Below are positions 17,995 through 27,190 of a stretch of 64,000 bases of DNA, piece by piece. The notes beneath the pieces are model-generated. The model saw only the letters and a program-made list of their open reading frames with translations. It was not told the DNA's origin and made no database searches. Numbering within the stretch: position 1 is the stretch's first letter; each line of letters starts with the position of its first letter. The DNA comes from Clostridium sp. TW13 (lineage in GTDB: Bacteria; Bacillota; Clostridia; Clostridiales; Clostridiaceae), in contig NZ_BROD01000001.1 of NCBI RefSeq assembly GCF_024345225.1, forward strand, positions 248,001 through 312,000. The letters are read 5' to 3'. A program made the position numbers and the translations under genes.

Positions 17995-19242
17995 GTGAAA
18001 ACAAATTTTGAATTAAATGAAGGGAAGAGTAAATTTAATAAAAAAGAATTCTTAAAGTATGTTGGACCAGGAATTTTAGTTACTGTAGGATTTATTGATC
18101 CAGGAAATTGGGCATCTAATATTGCAGCTGGATCAGGTTTTGGATATAGATTACTTTGGATTGTAACTTTAGCTACTATAATGTTAATAGTATTACAGCA
18201 TAATGCAGCACATTTAGGAATAGTTACAGGATTGTGCATTTCTGAGGCAGTTAACAAATATATAAAACCAACTATAGCTAGGGGGATAACAGTGACAGCT
18301 ATGCTTGCAGCTGTAGGTACATCTATGGCTGAGATTTTAGGAGCATCTATTGCACTAAAAATGTTATTTAACATACCAACAAAGATAGGAGGTTTAATTT
18401 CAGCTGCACTTATATTGTTTATGTTGTTTTCAAATTCATATAAAAAGATTGAGAAGGTTATAATTGGATTTGTTTCAGTAATTGGTATAGCATTTATATT
18501 TGAGACTATGTTAGTAGATGTTAATTGGAAAGAAGTATTTACAAATTCAATAATTCCATCAATTCCCAAAGGAGCATTACCAATAGTAATGAGTATTTTA
18601 GGAGCAGTAGTAATGCCACATAACTTATTTCTACATTCAGAAGTAATTCAAAGCCGCAAGTGGAATTTAAAAGATAAATTCATAATGGAAAAACAACTTA
18701 AATATGAATTTCTTGATACTATAATATCAATGGTGATAGGTTTTGTAATAAATAGTGCAATGATTTTGGTAGCCATAACTTTCTTTCAAAAAGGAATTAA
18801 AGTAACAGAACTTGAACAGGCTCAGATAATGTTAAAACCTTTGTTAGGAAATGCGGCATCAATAATTTTTGCTACAGCTTTATTGTTTGCAGGAATAGCT
18901 TCTTCAATTACAGCAGGAATGGCAGGTGGATCCATCTTTGCAGGATTGTTTGGAGAGGAATATGATATAAATAGAAAGCAAACTAAAATAGGTGTTGCTA
19001 TAACTATAATTTGTGCTCTAATAATAATATTTTTCATACAAAATCCATTTAATGGACTTGTATACTCACAAATGTTATTGAGTGTACAATTACCAATAAC
19101 AATTTTTGCTCAAATATATTTAACTTCATCTAAGAAGGTTATGGGAGAATATAAGAATTCGTTAATTGATAGTATTCTTCTTTGGATAATTGGAATTATA
19201 GTTACAATATTAAATATTATGCTACTTTTTAACAGTTTATAG
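17995..19242 (+). CDS. Nramp-family divalent metal (Mn2+/Fe2+) transporter
   Basis: This is a proton-coupled importer of ferrous iron or manganese in the cytoplasmic membrane, with about 11 hydrophobic segments in about 415 residues. The first helix has the metal-binding motif DPGN (FIDPGNWASN) and the sixth has AVVMPHNLFLHS, both intact, which supports transition-metal transport rather than a magnesium or orphan variant. I favour GTG 17995 after AAGGAAGTGAAGG; an in-frame GTG at 17986 overlaps the ribosome site. The upstream Fur-like box suggests iron control. It is monocistronic. Confidence 0.92.
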   Translation: MKTNFELNEGKSKFNKKEFLKYVGPGILVTVGFIDPGNWASNIAAGSGFGYRLLWIVTLATIMLIVLQHNAAHLGIVTGLCISEAVNKYIKPTIARGITVTAMLAAVGTSMAEILGASIALKMLFNIPTKIGGLISAALILFMLFSNSYKKIEKVIIGFVSVIGIAFIFETMLVDVNWKEVFTNSIIPSIPKGALPIVMSILGAVVMPHNLFLHSEVIQSRKWNLKDKFIMEKQLKYEFLDTIISMVIGFVINSAMILVAITFFQKGIKVTELEQAQIMLKPLLGNAASIIFATALLFAGIASSITAGMAGGSIFAGLFGEEYDINRKQTKIGVAITIICALIIIFFIQNPFNGLVYSQMLLSVQLPITIFAQIYLTSSKKVMGEYKNSLIDSILLWIIGIIVTILNIMLLFNSL

Positions 19243-19515
19243 AAGAGGTATTGGTGATATTTTATTTATTAATCATTTTATACCATGAGGATTTAACTGA
19301 AATTTTTATGTTTGTGATTGGAAAATACAAAAAAACAATATATAATTATGCTTATGGCCATTTTTAGTGCAAGGTTTAATTATAATAAGATAAATAATGT
19401 ATATGTAATAATGTAATAATATTTAATATAGGATATAAGAAAAATTATAGTTGAGATTTTCAAATACTATCTTCAATAAATAAAATACAAAAGAAAATAA
19501 GTTAGAAGGTGCATT

Positions 19516-21321
19516 ATGCTTTCATTTATAGAGAAAAAGATTAATACAATTACTAAAATAAATCAAAGAAATAGACTTAAAATTGAATGCATTAAAATTT
19601 GTTTAATATATGCTTTGATGGGATTTTGCTGGGTTTATTTTTCTGATAAGTTGGCGAATATTCTGGTTAGTAATAAAAAATTATTGCTACTTATACATAC
19701 TTACAAAGGAGTATTATTTATAATCATTACTTCAGTAATACTTTACTCATTATTGAAAAATCTTTTAAAAAAAATTAACTCCGCAGAAAATAAGCTTAAT
19801 GAAAGTTACAAGCAGATATCTGAAGTCAATCGAGAACTTGAGGCTTATGTATATCAATTGACTTCATCAGAAGAAGAATTAAGAGAAAAATATAAACAAA
19901 TAATAGAAAATGAAAAGAAGTTAAGTATCAGTGAAGAAAAGAATAGTGCTATTGTTAAAGCAATACCTGATTTATTGTTTATTATCGACAATGAAGGAAA
20001 TTATATAGATTGTATAACTAATGATGAGAGTCTTTTATTTTTACCTAGGAAGGACTTAATTGATAAGAACATTTTAGATATAATTCCTAAGGAGATATCT
20101 GAAGCTGCATATAAGATGATACAATCAGTACTTAAATCTGGAGAAATGCAGAACTTTGAATATATTCTTGAAATATCAGGAGAAGCAAAGTGGTTTGAGA
20201 TGAGAATGGTAAAGAACAATGAAGAGCAGATATTAGCTATAATAAGGGATATAAGTAAGCGAAAAGAAATGGAGTATACTTTAGAATATTTGAGTTATCA
20301 TGATCAATTAACAGGGCTATATAATAGGAGATTTTTTGAAAGTGAGTTGAGACGATTAGACGCTGAATGTTATTTACCTTTATCAATTATTATGGCTGAT
20401 GTTAATGGTCTAAAACTAGTGAATGATTCTTTTGGTCATGGCACTGGGGATGAACTTCTTAGAAAAGTAGTGGAAGTTATGAAAAATGGATGTCGTGAGG
20501 GAGATATTCTAGCAAGACTAGCAGGGGATGAATTCGTAATTCTATCGCCTAAAACAGAAGCTTTTGAAGCTGAGCAGATAGTTAAAGACATTAAAGCTTT
20601 AGCATTAAAAGAGAAAGTACGATCTGTAGATATTTCTGTATCTTTAGGATACGAAACCAAAAATAATATAGGACAAAAGATTGAAGAAGTATTAAAAAAA
20701 GCAGAAGATCATATGTATAGAAAAAAGTTATTAGAAAGTCCAACCATGAGAGGAAAAACTGTAAATGCTATAATTACCGCACTTCATGAAAAAAACAAGA
20801 GAGAAGAACAGCATTCTCATAGGACTTCAGAGTTATGTGAATCTATGGGTCAAGTACTCGGATTGCCTGAGGATGAAATTGAAGAACTTAAAACAGCAGG
20901 ATTATTGCATGATATAGGGAAAATAGCTATAGAAGAAAATATACTCAATAAGGAAGCTAGATTAACTGAAGAAGAAATGCAGCAAATAATGAAACATCCA
21001 GAGATAGGATATAGAATACTTAGTACAGTAAATGAACTTTCAGAATTAGCTGAATATGTGCTGGCTCATCATGAAAGGTGGGATGGAACAGGATACCCGA
21101 AAGGATTAAAAGGTGATAGAATTCCGCTTCAATCAAGAATTATTGCAATAGCAGATTCTTATGATGCTATGATTAGCAAAAGAAGTTATCGTGATGCATT
21201 ACCGGAGGAAGTTGCTATTAATGAACTAAAGTTAAACTCAGGTAAGAAATTTGATCCAAAGCTTACTAGAATATTTATTGAAAAAGTGTTACATAAGTCA
21301 TTTGATAAAATTTATATATAG
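19516..21321 (+). CDS. Membrane-anchored PAS-GGDEF-HD-GYP protein (c-di-GMP turnover)
   Basis: The 601-residue signalling protein has two N-terminal membrane helices (about 25-45 and 55-80), a coiled coil (about 80-140) and a PAS domain (about 140-250). A GGDEF domain (about 260-410) reads RLAGDEF, a variant that is often active. An HD-GYP domain (about 425-590) has LLHDIGK, HHERWDGTGYP and IADSYDAM. The halves would make and break cyclic di-GMP, so the net output depends on the PAS signal. AGAAGGTG precedes ATG 19516. It is monocistronic with a terminator. The ligand is unknown. Confidence 0.92.
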   Translation: MLSFIEKKINTITKINQRNRLKIECIKICLIYALMGFCWVYFSDKLANILVSNKKLLLLIHTYKGVLFIIITSVILYSLLKNLLKKINSAENKLNESYKQISEVNRELEAYVYQLTSSEEELREKYKQIIENEKKLSISEEKNSAIVKAIPDLLFIIDNEGNYIDCITNDESLLFLPRKDLIDKNILDIIPKEISEAAYKMIQSVLKSGEMQNFEYILEISGEAKWFEMRMVKNNEEQILAIIRDISKRKEMEYTLEYLSYHDQLTGLYNRRFFESELRRLDAECYLPLSIIMADVNGLKLVNDSFGHGTGDELLRKVVEVMKNGCREGDILARLAGDEFVILSPKTEAFEAEQIVKDIKALALKEKVRSVDISVSLGYETKNNIGQKIEEVLKKAEDHMYRKKLLESPTMRGKTVNAIITALHEKNKREEQHSHRTSELCESMGQVLGLPEDEIEELKTAGLLHDIGKIAIEENILNKEARLTEEEMQQIMKHPEIGYRILSTVNELSELAEYVLAHHERWDGTGYPKGLKGDRIPLQSRIIAIADSYDAMISKRSYRDALPEEVAINELKLNSGKKFDPKLTRIFIEKVLHKSFDKIYI

Positions 21322-21372
21322 AGTTAACAAATATGCTTATATTATAGTTTTAAACAACTTAAATGAATGAAG

Positions 21373-21412
21373 AAAGTTGATGTTTGTAAATATAAAAACA
21401 TCAACTTTTTAG
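21373..21412 (+). terminator. Terminator after the GGDEF/HD-GYP gene
   Basis: AAAGTTGATGTTT pairs with AAACATCAACTTT and is followed by TTAGTTTT. Confidence 0.85.
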
Positions 21413-21483
21413 TTTTACAGCCAAAATTATTTGTTGGATATGAGACTTAGAAAAATATAAACTTTAGAAAGTACATAAAAATA

Positions 21484-21536
21484 TTGACTATATCCAATAT
21501 TGGGTGCAATATAGAATTGTAGTCAATATTGGATAG
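21484..21536 (+). promoter_or_regulatory. Promoter of padR with two overlapping operator-like sites
   Basis: TTGACT at 21484 is a likely -35. TATCCAATATTGGGTG at 21491-21506 covers the spacer and AGTCAATATTGGATAG at 21521-21536 lies just after the -10 region. Both are imperfect versions of the perfect palindrome at 22293, so PadR autorepression is likely. Confidence 0.65.
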
Positions 21537-21547
21537 GAGCGAAAAAA

Positions 21548-22246
21548 GTGATAAAAGTACTAATTTTATATTATTTAAGTCTTAAACCAACTCATGGGTA
21601 TGAAATTCAAAGATTCATACAGATAAATCATATGGACAAATGGACGAAAATACAATCTGGATCAATATATTATGCTATAAATAAGCTTCAAAAAGAGAAA
21701 TTAATTATTTTGAAAGAGGAATATGGTTTTAGTTCGAAGGCTAGAAGAATTTATGAAATAACTGATAAGGGTAGAGAAGAATTAAAGAACTTTGTTGAAA
21801 AGGAATTAGATAATGAAATTTTCCCAAGTGGTTCAGATAAATTCATAATTTATCCATTATTAAACACTCTTGATAAGCAAAGTATGATTTTGCATATTAA
21901 TAATCATATCAATAAATTAGAAGAAAAGATTTCTTATTTAAAGGATTGGGAGAAAATAAAAATTAATAATAAAAGTCTTGGTGTTGAGAGAATTTCTTTT
22001 GAAATGATGATTTCAAATCTTGAGTATCAAATAAAATGGCATGAAGCACTTATTGAACAAATAGATCAATGTATCAATGTAAGTAAGGATATATCAAATC
22101 TTATTTCTAAATTTGATTTTTCAAATGCTGAAGCCATAGAAAGTTCAACTAGTGATTCTATTGAAAAATTGAAACAAGAAATTCTAAATAATCCTGAACA
22201 GGCATCAGAAAAACTTGATGAGTTAATCAGAAAACTTAGTAAATAG
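21548..22246 (+). CDS. PadR-family transcriptional regulator
   Basis: This is a DNA-binding repressor of the PadR winged-helix type (residues about 1-85: ILYYLSLKPTHGYEIQRFI, SGSIYYAINKLQKEKLI, YEITDKGREELKNFV). A helical C-terminal dimerisation and sensing region of the PadR_4 sort follows (90-200), and the length of 232 residues is typical for this long subgroup. It starts at GTG 21548 after ATAGGAGCG. Operator-like sites at its promoter and a perfect one before the next flavoprotein gene indicate a two-gene regulon. The inducer is probably a small aromatic or electrophile, which is inference. Confidence 0.9.
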   Translation: MIKVLILYYLSLKPTHGYEIQRFIQINHMDKWTKIQSGSIYYAINKLQKEKLIILKEEYGFSSKARRIYEITDKGREELKNFVEKELDNEIFPSGSDKFIIYPLLNTLDKQSMILHINNHINKLEEKISYLKDWEKIKINNKSLGVERISFEMMISNLEYQIKWHEALIEQIDQCINVSKDISNLISKFDFSNAEAIESSTSDSIEKLKQEILNNPEQASEKLDELIRKLSK

Positions 22247-22292
22247 TAATTTATCCTATTCTATTTAGGAATAGGATAAAAAAATAATAGTG

Positions 22293-22310
22293 CTATCCAA
22301 CGTTGGATAG
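22293..22310. promoter_or_regulatory. Perfect 18-base palindrome, probable PadR operator
   Basis: CTATCCAAC is followed by its exact complement GTTGGATAG, immediately before the ribosome site of the flavoprotein gene. The same core is found twice at the padR promoter. Confidence 0.7.
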
Positions 22311-22324
22311 TGGGAGGGATAAAA

Positions 22325-23143
22325 ATGAAAATAGTTATATTAATGGGAAGTCCAAGAAAGAAAGATAGTTTAAATGTATGCAAGGAAATAGAAAAAAGGT
22401 TAGGAAGTGATGATATTACTTATGACTATATTTTTCTAAAAGATTATGATATTCAAGATTGTAAAGGCTGTGGAATATGTTTTAAAAAGAGTGAATTACT
22501 TTGTCCATGCAAAGATGATATATATAAAATACGAAAAAGGTTAATAGAAGCTGATGGGATTATCTTTGCAACACCAGTGTATGCCTACCAAGTGCCAGCT
22601 CCTTTAAAAAGAATTATAGATAGAATGGCATTTTTATTTCATCGCCAAGAATTAGTTGGCAAACCAACTTTGATAGTAGTTACAAGTGATGGAGGTGGAC
22701 ATAAGCAAGTAAGTAAGTATATGAAAATGACTGTAAGTGGATGGGGATGTAATTTAATTGGGAGCATAAATATTATTTCTCCAATGTATTTTGATGATAA
22801 GAACAATGTTTCTGCTTGGGGATATGATGAATATTACCATACTAAGATGCTTTCTATGATAAATAAAAGTACGGATGAATTCAAGAAAATACTTCATAGT
22901 GATGTTCGCAAAGTGCCTTCATTTTATGATATCTTTATGTTCAATTGTTTGAGAAGCAAAACTTTTACCTCTCAAGCAGATTATGATTTTTGGAAGGAAA
23001 AAGGATGGCTAGATTCTAATTATTTTTATGAAACAAAATTAAATATTGCCAAAAAAGTTTTTGGAGCTATATTTAAAGGATTTATTAATTTAGCTGGCAA
23101 AAGGTTGAAAAATAAAATATCTAATGTTAATAAAAGTGTTTAA
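22325..23143 (+). CDS. NAD(P)H-dependent flavodoxin-fold oxidoreductase
   Basis: About 272 residues: a flavodoxin-like, FMN-binding reductase of the multimeric flavodoxin/NAD(P)H oxidoreductase group. The phosphate-binding loop VILMGSPRKKDSLN is at residues 4-17. The cysteine motif CKGCGICFKKSELLCPC is near residues 45-60, and FATPVYAYQVPAPLKRIIDR near 82 is the flavin-contact region. The tail beyond residue 180 is longer than in small quinone reductases. ATG 22325 follows GGGAGGG; the GTG at 22310 lies within the operator. PadR upstream probably controls it. A detoxifying role toward quinones or nitro compounds is inference. Confidence 0.85.
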   Translation: MKIVILMGSPRKKDSLNVCKEIEKRLGSDDITYDYIFLKDYDIQDCKGCGICFKKSELLCPCKDDIYKIRKRLIEADGIIFATPVYAYQVPAPLKRIIDRMAFLFHRQELVGKPTLIVVTSDGGGHKQVSKYMKMTVSGWGCNLIGSINIISPMYFDDKNNVSAWGYDEYYHTKMLSMINKSTDEFKKILHSDVRKVPSFYDIFMFNCLRSKTFTSQADYDFWKEKGWLDSNYFYETKLNIAKKVFGAIFKGFINLAGKRLKNKISNVNKSV

Positions 23144-23154
23144 TTTGACTAAAT

Positions 23155-23213
23155 AAAAAAACTATAATGGGATAGTTGATTTTAAGGTAGTAATTATCAC
23201 ATTATAGTTTTTT
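23155..23213. terminator. Bidirectional terminator between the flavoprotein and 2H genes
   Basis: AAAAAACTATAATG and its exact complement CATTATAGTTTTTT flank a loop of about 30 bases. Confidence 0.8.
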
Positions 23214-23226
23214 GCGTTTAGAAAGT

Positions 23227-23736
23227 TTATTCAAGAGTAAATGAAAATTCTATTATTGAATTCTCATTTGAATCAATATTTTCTACATATATTCTATCAA
23301 TTACTGTTTCAAAAATTTCGTCATAATAATTTAATTCATCAAGTGCTTTATTGAAATCTTTTTGATCAGGTAGCATCCCTACAGTTAAATGAGGACAGTA
23401 TGTTACCTTTCTCCATAAGAAAGTTCCTAAAATTCCACTATATAGTTTGTCATGTAGTTCTATTATAGTATCATTTCCTTTTTTTACATTAAGGAATAAA
23501 TAACCATCCTTATAATCACCTGTAATACCTCTTAATTGAATGTTAAATTTTTTCATGCCTTTTAATGACTTATTGAAATGTTCTTTTAGTTCATCAGTAG
23601 AAAGATCACTTTCAAATGGAAAGACTATAGAAATATGAGGTGCAATGTAATTTGCAAGTGGATCGTATTTTTCTCTTATATTATCTATTAAATTAATGTT
23701 ATCAAACTTCGGAAATAAAATTGCTGCTCTTTTCAA
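23227..23736 (-). CDS. 2H phosphoesterase (2'-5' RNA ligase-like, YjcG-type)
   Basis: About 169 residues with the two catalytic His-x-Ser/Thr motifs of the 2H fold. These are PHISIVFP near residue 34 and PHLTVG near 116, in the two-lobed arrangement. Such proteins hydrolyse 2',5' or cyclic phosphodiester bonds in RNA or nucleotides; the exact substrate is unknown. I choose TTG 23736 (MKRAAILFPKF) because AGGAG abuts the upstream GTG at 23745 and is well spaced for the TTG. It converges on the flavoprotein gene and is divergent from the TetR gene. Confidence 0.8.
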   Translation of the reverse strand: MKRAAILFPKFDNINLIDNIREKYDPLANYIAPHISIVFPFESDLSTDELKEHFNKSLKGMKKFNIQLRGITGDYKDGYLFLNVKKGNDTIIELHDKLYSGILGTFLWRKVTYCPHLTVGMLPDQKDFNKALDELNYYDEIFETVIDRIYVENIDSNENSIIEFSFTLE

Positions 23737-23790
23737 AAAAATCACTCCTAATATGTAATTTATAGTATTATAACATCAACTTGGACTTTG

Positions 23791-23810
23791 TGTATATTAA
23801 TTGTTATACA
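23791..23810. promoter_or_regulatory. Dyad at the promoter of the TetR gene
   Basis: TGTATA and TATACA flank an 8-base centre. The dyad overlaps the presumed -10 downstream of TTGGAC at 23781, which fits autorepression. The arms are short. Confidence 0.4.
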
Positions 23811-23884
23811 TTATTTACAAAATAGGCTTGAATTTAGAAAGTGAGAGTGATAACATATGTTATTTTATGATTGGAGATGAGGAT

Positions 23885-24463
23885 ATGCCACCAAAGGCAG
23901 AGATAACAAGAGAAAAAGTTCTTAATGAAGCATTTGATATTGTACGAGAGCAAGGAATGGATGCACTGACTGCTAGGAATTTGGCTCAAAGAATTAAGTG
24001 TTCTACACAACCTATTTATAGTGTATGTGGTAATATGGATCAACTAAAAGAAGATGTATATAATCAAGCAATTGATTTTGCACTTAGCAACATGAGAAGT
24101 TACGAGAATGAACACAATAGTCCGGCTTTAAATCTAGGATTAGGTTATTTGCAATTTGCACGAAATGAAAAGCAACTCTATAAAACTGTATATTTATCAG
24201 GATATAAAAGTTTTGATTTGAATCAAGATAAGTTTATTGGAGAAGAAATGTTTACTGCTTCTATGCGGCACAGTAAAAGATTAAATAAAATTGATGAGAA
24301 AATCCTCAGAAAGATTTATTTGAAGTTATCAATATATATAATCGGAATAGCCACAATGATAAATACAGATACAATAAAGATAAGCATTGATGAAGCAAGT
24401 AATATGGTTACAGATATGTACGAGATTCTTCTTGCCAGTGAGAATATAACAAGGAATGATTAG
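23885..24463 (+). CDS. TetR/AcrR-family transcriptional regulator
   Basis: About 192 residues. The N-terminal helix-turn-helix (AEITREKVLNEAFDIVREQG, ALTARNLAQRIKCSTQPIYSVCGNMDQLKEDVYNQAI) occupies residues 5-60 and a helical ligand domain follows. I choose ATG 23885 (MPPKAEITREKV) because GGAGATGAGGAT precedes it; the longer frame from a TTG at 23801 has no ribosome site. The next gene is a small-molecule kinase, which it may control. The ligand is unknown. Confidence 0.88.
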   Translation: MPPKAEITREKVLNEAFDIVREQGMDALTARNLAQRIKCSTQPIYSVCGNMDQLKEDVYNQAIDFALSNMRSYENEHNSPALNLGLGYLQFARNEKQLYKTVYLSGYKSFDLNQDKFIGEEMFTASMRHSKRLNKIDEKILRKIYLKLSIYIIGIATMINTDTIKISIDEASNMVTDMYEILLASENITRND

Positions 24464-24527
24464 AAAAACAATTATGGTACTTTGTTTGAATTAAAAAGAG
24501 CAAAGAATAAAAGGAGTGGAGAATATT

Positions 24528-25400
24528 ATGAATTCTTTATTAGGAAAGTGTATTGGGCAAGGTGGGTGTGCAGAAGTTTTTGAATGGGGGGAGGATAGAG
24601 CGATAAAATTATTCCGTTCTAATATTGATGAATATGCAGTAAATAAGGAATATAATAATATGGTTGTAGCCTGGAAAAGTGGACTTCCAACATATAGACC
24701 ATATGAAAGAATAGATTTAGATGGAAGACTGGGTATAATTTATGAAAGAATTATTGGACAATCATTTATGGAGAGATTTATACAAGAGGATATTATTTTT
24801 AATGATATGAAAAGTAATCTTACAGAGGAGGATAAAAAGTTACTTGATTGTAAAGATAACGATATTCGTACTACTGCAAGAATTTTATATGAAATTCACC
24901 AAAAAAGTATTGATGGGATGCCAAATCAAATTGAAGATATAAAAGGAAATATTTCACGACCAGCTTACTTATCAGAAGAAGAAAAGTGTAAGATTTATAA
25001 TTATATAGATACACTACCAATTAAGAACTGTCTTTGTCATGGTGATCCTAATCCAGGAAACTTCATCATGAGAGATGATAAACCAGTTATTATTGATTGG
25101 ATGGATGCTGCCACAGGAAATCCTGCTGCTGACATTGCTCAATATGTTATTATGATGAGATATGCTGTTTTGCCGCCAGAAACTCCACAGAATTTTGTTA
25201 ATTATCTTCACTTAATAAGAGAATTTGTGATCGATATGTTTCTTGATGAATACATGAAAATATCAGGTATGAAATATGAAGAAATCCAGCAATGGATGTT
25301 GCCTATGATTGCAGCTAAACTTCATGCAGACGCAATATGTGATGAAGAAAAAAAGACACTTATTAATGTGCTTAGAGAAAAGTTGAAGTATATTTCATAA
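24528..25400 (+). CDS. APH-family small-molecule kinase (TIGR02172-like)
   Basis: About 290 residues of the aminoglycoside phosphotransferase/choline kinase fold. It has a glycine-rich entry (LLGKCIGQGGCAEVFEWGE), the catalytic loop LCHGDPNPGNFI near residue 170 and the intact metal aspartate VIIDWMDAATGNPAADIAQY. Unlike the protein at 15585, all catalytic residues are present. It is closer to the clostridial kinase-like group TIGR02172 than to true resistance enzymes, so drug phosphorylation should not be assumed. ATG 24528 follows AAAGGAGTGGAG; a GTG at 24516 is the alternative. It follows the TetR gene closely. Confidence 0.82.
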   Translation: MNSLLGKCIGQGGCAEVFEWGEDRAIKLFRSNIDEYAVNKEYNNMVVAWKSGLPTYRPYERIDLDGRLGIIYERIIGQSFMERFIQEDIIFNDMKSNLTEEDKKLLDCKDNDIRTTARILYEIHQKSIDGMPNQIEDIKGNISRPAYLSEEEKCKIYNYIDTLPIKNCLCHGDPNPGNFIMRDDKPVIIDWMDAATGNPAADIAQYVIMMRYAVLPPETPQNFVNYLHLIREFVIDMFLDEYMKISGMKYEEIQQWMLPMIAAKLHADAICDEEKKTLINVLREKLKYIS

Positions 25401-25403
25401 GTT

Positions 25404-25469
25404 TAAGCATCTGAAGATAAATAGAGTTATATCCATAACATATAAATCTAGGTAAATTCAGATGCATTA
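25404..25469 (+). repeat. R2 hairpin repeat, copy 1
   Basis: The arms are TTTAAGCATCTGAAGATAAA and ATTCAGATGCATTA, with the inner core ACATATAAATCTAGG. It is in the sense orientation 112 bases upstream of the methyltransferase gene. Confidence 0.65.
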
Positions 25470-25580
25470 TTGACAGCTAGTATAAAATATTTACATTAGT
25501 TAGTATTGAAGTGGTAATAATGTTAATATAAAATAGATGAGATAAGAAAAATTATATTTAAGCAGGAGATAATACGCAAA

Positions 25581-26399
25581 ATGGATAGTTCAAAGCAAGA
25601 AGCTGATTTTAATGGTGAAGACAGAGTGTGCATTGATAAAAATCATGAATCATGGAGCAGCGAGACTTATGATGCATGGATAAATAGATTTGGTGACCCA
25701 CAAGAAGCAATTAAGAAAATTATCAAGGATCCAACAAAGATGATTTCAAATCTTTATGCTGAATTTGGTGATGTCAAAGGAAAAAAAATAATGAATTTGA
25801 TGGGGTCCAATGGTACTAAGGCTGTATCTTTAGCTTTGCTAGGGGCAGAAGTAACTGTAGTAGATTTTTCAGAAGCTAATAAGCGATATGCATTAAAGTT
25901 AGCAGAAGAAGGTGGAGTAAAGATAGAATACATTTTATCGGATGTACTTAAGCTGACAGAAGAGCAGCTGTCAGGTGACTATGATATTGTATTTGCTGAA
26001 ATGGGAATATTGCATTATTTCTTAGATCTAAAGCCATTTGTAGAGGTTGTTCGCAAGCTATTAAAGGATGGGGGCAGATTCGTTATTAGAGATTTTCATC
26101 CTGTTTCAACTAAGCTAATAACTTCGAGAGGTTCAACAGCAAAAGTACGTAAGCATAAGGTAACTGGTGATTATTTTGATATATCTTTAATAGAGAAGGA
26201 AGTGTCATTTTCAAAGTATTCAACTGACCATGAAAATGTACAAAAGGTGTTATTACGAAGATGGAATTTAGGTGAAATAGTTACTAGCGTAGCAAGTGGA
26301 GGATTGAGAATAAGAAGTTTAAAAGAAGAACCAAACTTATCCTCTGAGGTTTTTGATAAAGGGATTCCAAAAACTTTTACTATTGTAGCAGAAAAATAA
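25581..26399 (+). CDS. Class I SAM-dependent methyltransferase
   Basis: The 272-residue protein has a Rossmann-type methyltransferase core. A weakened motif I (KKIMNLMGSNGTKAVSLALLG) lies at about residues 65-87, the acidic loop VTVVDFSEANKRYA near 95, and the motif IV-V region IVFAEMGILHYFLDLKPFVE near 135. Motif I lacks the usual GxGxG, having MGSNG. Substrate unknown. An R2 repeat stands upstream. AGGAG lies 13 bases before ATG 25581, rather far. No partner gene is evident. Confidence 0.78.
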   Translation: MDSSKQEADFNGEDRVCIDKNHESWSSETYDAWINRFGDPQEAIKKIIKDPTKMISNLYAEFGDVKGKKIMNLMGSNGTKAVSLALLGAEVTVVDFSEANKRYALKLAEEGGVKIEYILSDVLKLTEEQLSGDYDIVFAEMGILHYFLDLKPFVEVVRKLLKDGGRFVIRDFHPVSTKLITSRGSTAKVRKHKVTGDYFDISLIEKEVSFSKYSTDHENVQKVLLRRWNLGEIVTSVASGGLRIRSLKEEPNLSSEVFDKGIPKTFTIVAEK

Positions 26400-26558
26400 A
26401 ATATACAAATATAAAATTATTGTTTTATGAATGTAGTAAGTTATTGAATATAGAATTTATTATTATTAGAATATGATAGGAATAATTAAATAGAAGAATA
26501 GATATAAATGTGTATGAGTATGGCACGATAATTAATACTATGGAAGGGAGTGAATAAA

Positions 26559-27122
26559 ATGGTAGAACAAGCCATATCGCATGGGATCATAGTTAATTTG
26601 TATAAAAAGAAACCTAAAAAAGACAATGAAGGCAGGCTTATTTTTAAAAAAAGTGGTGTATTTTTATTTACTGGCTTAATTTTAGTTATACTATTTTCTT
26701 CTGTGGCTGCTTTGATGGGATACTATGTTCCTGAAATTATGAGTGAAGGTAGCATTGATAGTAGCATGACAGATCTATTTTATATCTGTGGATATTCAAT
26801 AACAGGATTATTTATATTAATTGGAGTTTGGGAAATTACTATATTCTTCAAATTTAAAATAATAGTTTCCAAGGAAGAAATAACATGCAAAAAAATTTTT
26901 TCAACTCAAACTTTGATGTTAGTGGAGATAGAAACAATTACTTTTTCTAATAGGAGTGCTTTGATTTTTAGAGGGCCTCATTCTAAGATTGCTTTTGGAA
27001 ACTTTACTTCAGGGTTGTTAGCAATGGTAGGATTTATTGAAGAAAATATACCAGAATATAAATTTGAAAAAGCTGTCCCAAAAGCTAAGAAAATGCTGAG
27101 ATGTAATGGAATAGACTGCTAA
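26559..27122 (+). CDS. Two-helix membrane protein with PH-like tail, unknown function
   Basis: About 187 residues, no firm family. A short cytoplasmic N-terminus is followed by two hydrophobic segments (GVFLFTGLILVILFSSVAAL and FYICGYSITGLFILIGVW). A strand-rich tail (FKIIVSKEEITCKKIFSTQT, TITFSNRSALIFRG) resembles bacterial PH-like domains. ATG 26559 follows GGAAGGGAGTG; a GTG at 26550 overlaps that site. It is a single gene closed by a terminator. A role in membrane surface assembly is only a guess from topology. Confidence 0.7.
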   Translation: MVEQAISHGIIVNLYKKKPKKDNEGRLIFKKSGVFLFTGLILVILFSSVAALMGYYVPEIMSEGSIDSSMTDLFYICGYSITGLFILIGVWEITIFFKFKIIVSKEEITCKKIFSTQTLMLVEIETITFSNRSALIFRGPHSKIAFGNFTSGLLAMVGFIEENIPEYKFEKAVPKAKKMLRCNGIDC

Positions 27123-27126
27123 AAGA

Positions 27127-27167
27127 AGGTTACATGACTAGGATGTTTAGTTATGTAACTTTTTTTA
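27127..27167 (+). terminator. Terminator after the two-helix membrane protein gene
   Basis: AGGTTACATGACTA pairs with TAGTTATGTAACTT, followed by TTTTTTT. Confidence 0.85.
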
Positions 27168-27190
27168 TTCTTAGGGATATTATAAACAGT
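27161..27190 (+). repeat. R1 intergenic repeat, partial copy
   Basis: The T-run of the terminator leads into ATTCTTAGGGATATTATAAA, the first part of the R1 core. The DnaA-box part is absent. Confidence 0.5.

Noticed and set aside
20510-20540. RLAGDEF as an inactive GGDEF domain
   Set aside because: The first glycine is Ala, but AGDEF variants are often active, so inactivity is not a fair call.
22251-22279. TTATCCTATTC/GAATAGGATAA hairpin as a padR terminator
   Set aside because: There is a stem but no T-run on either strand, so I cannot support termination. It may only be a structural hairpin.
24528-25400. Kinase-like gene as an aminoglycoside resistance gene
   Set aside because: The fold is shared, but the sequence pattern fits a general clostridial kinase group and nothing shows a drug substrate.
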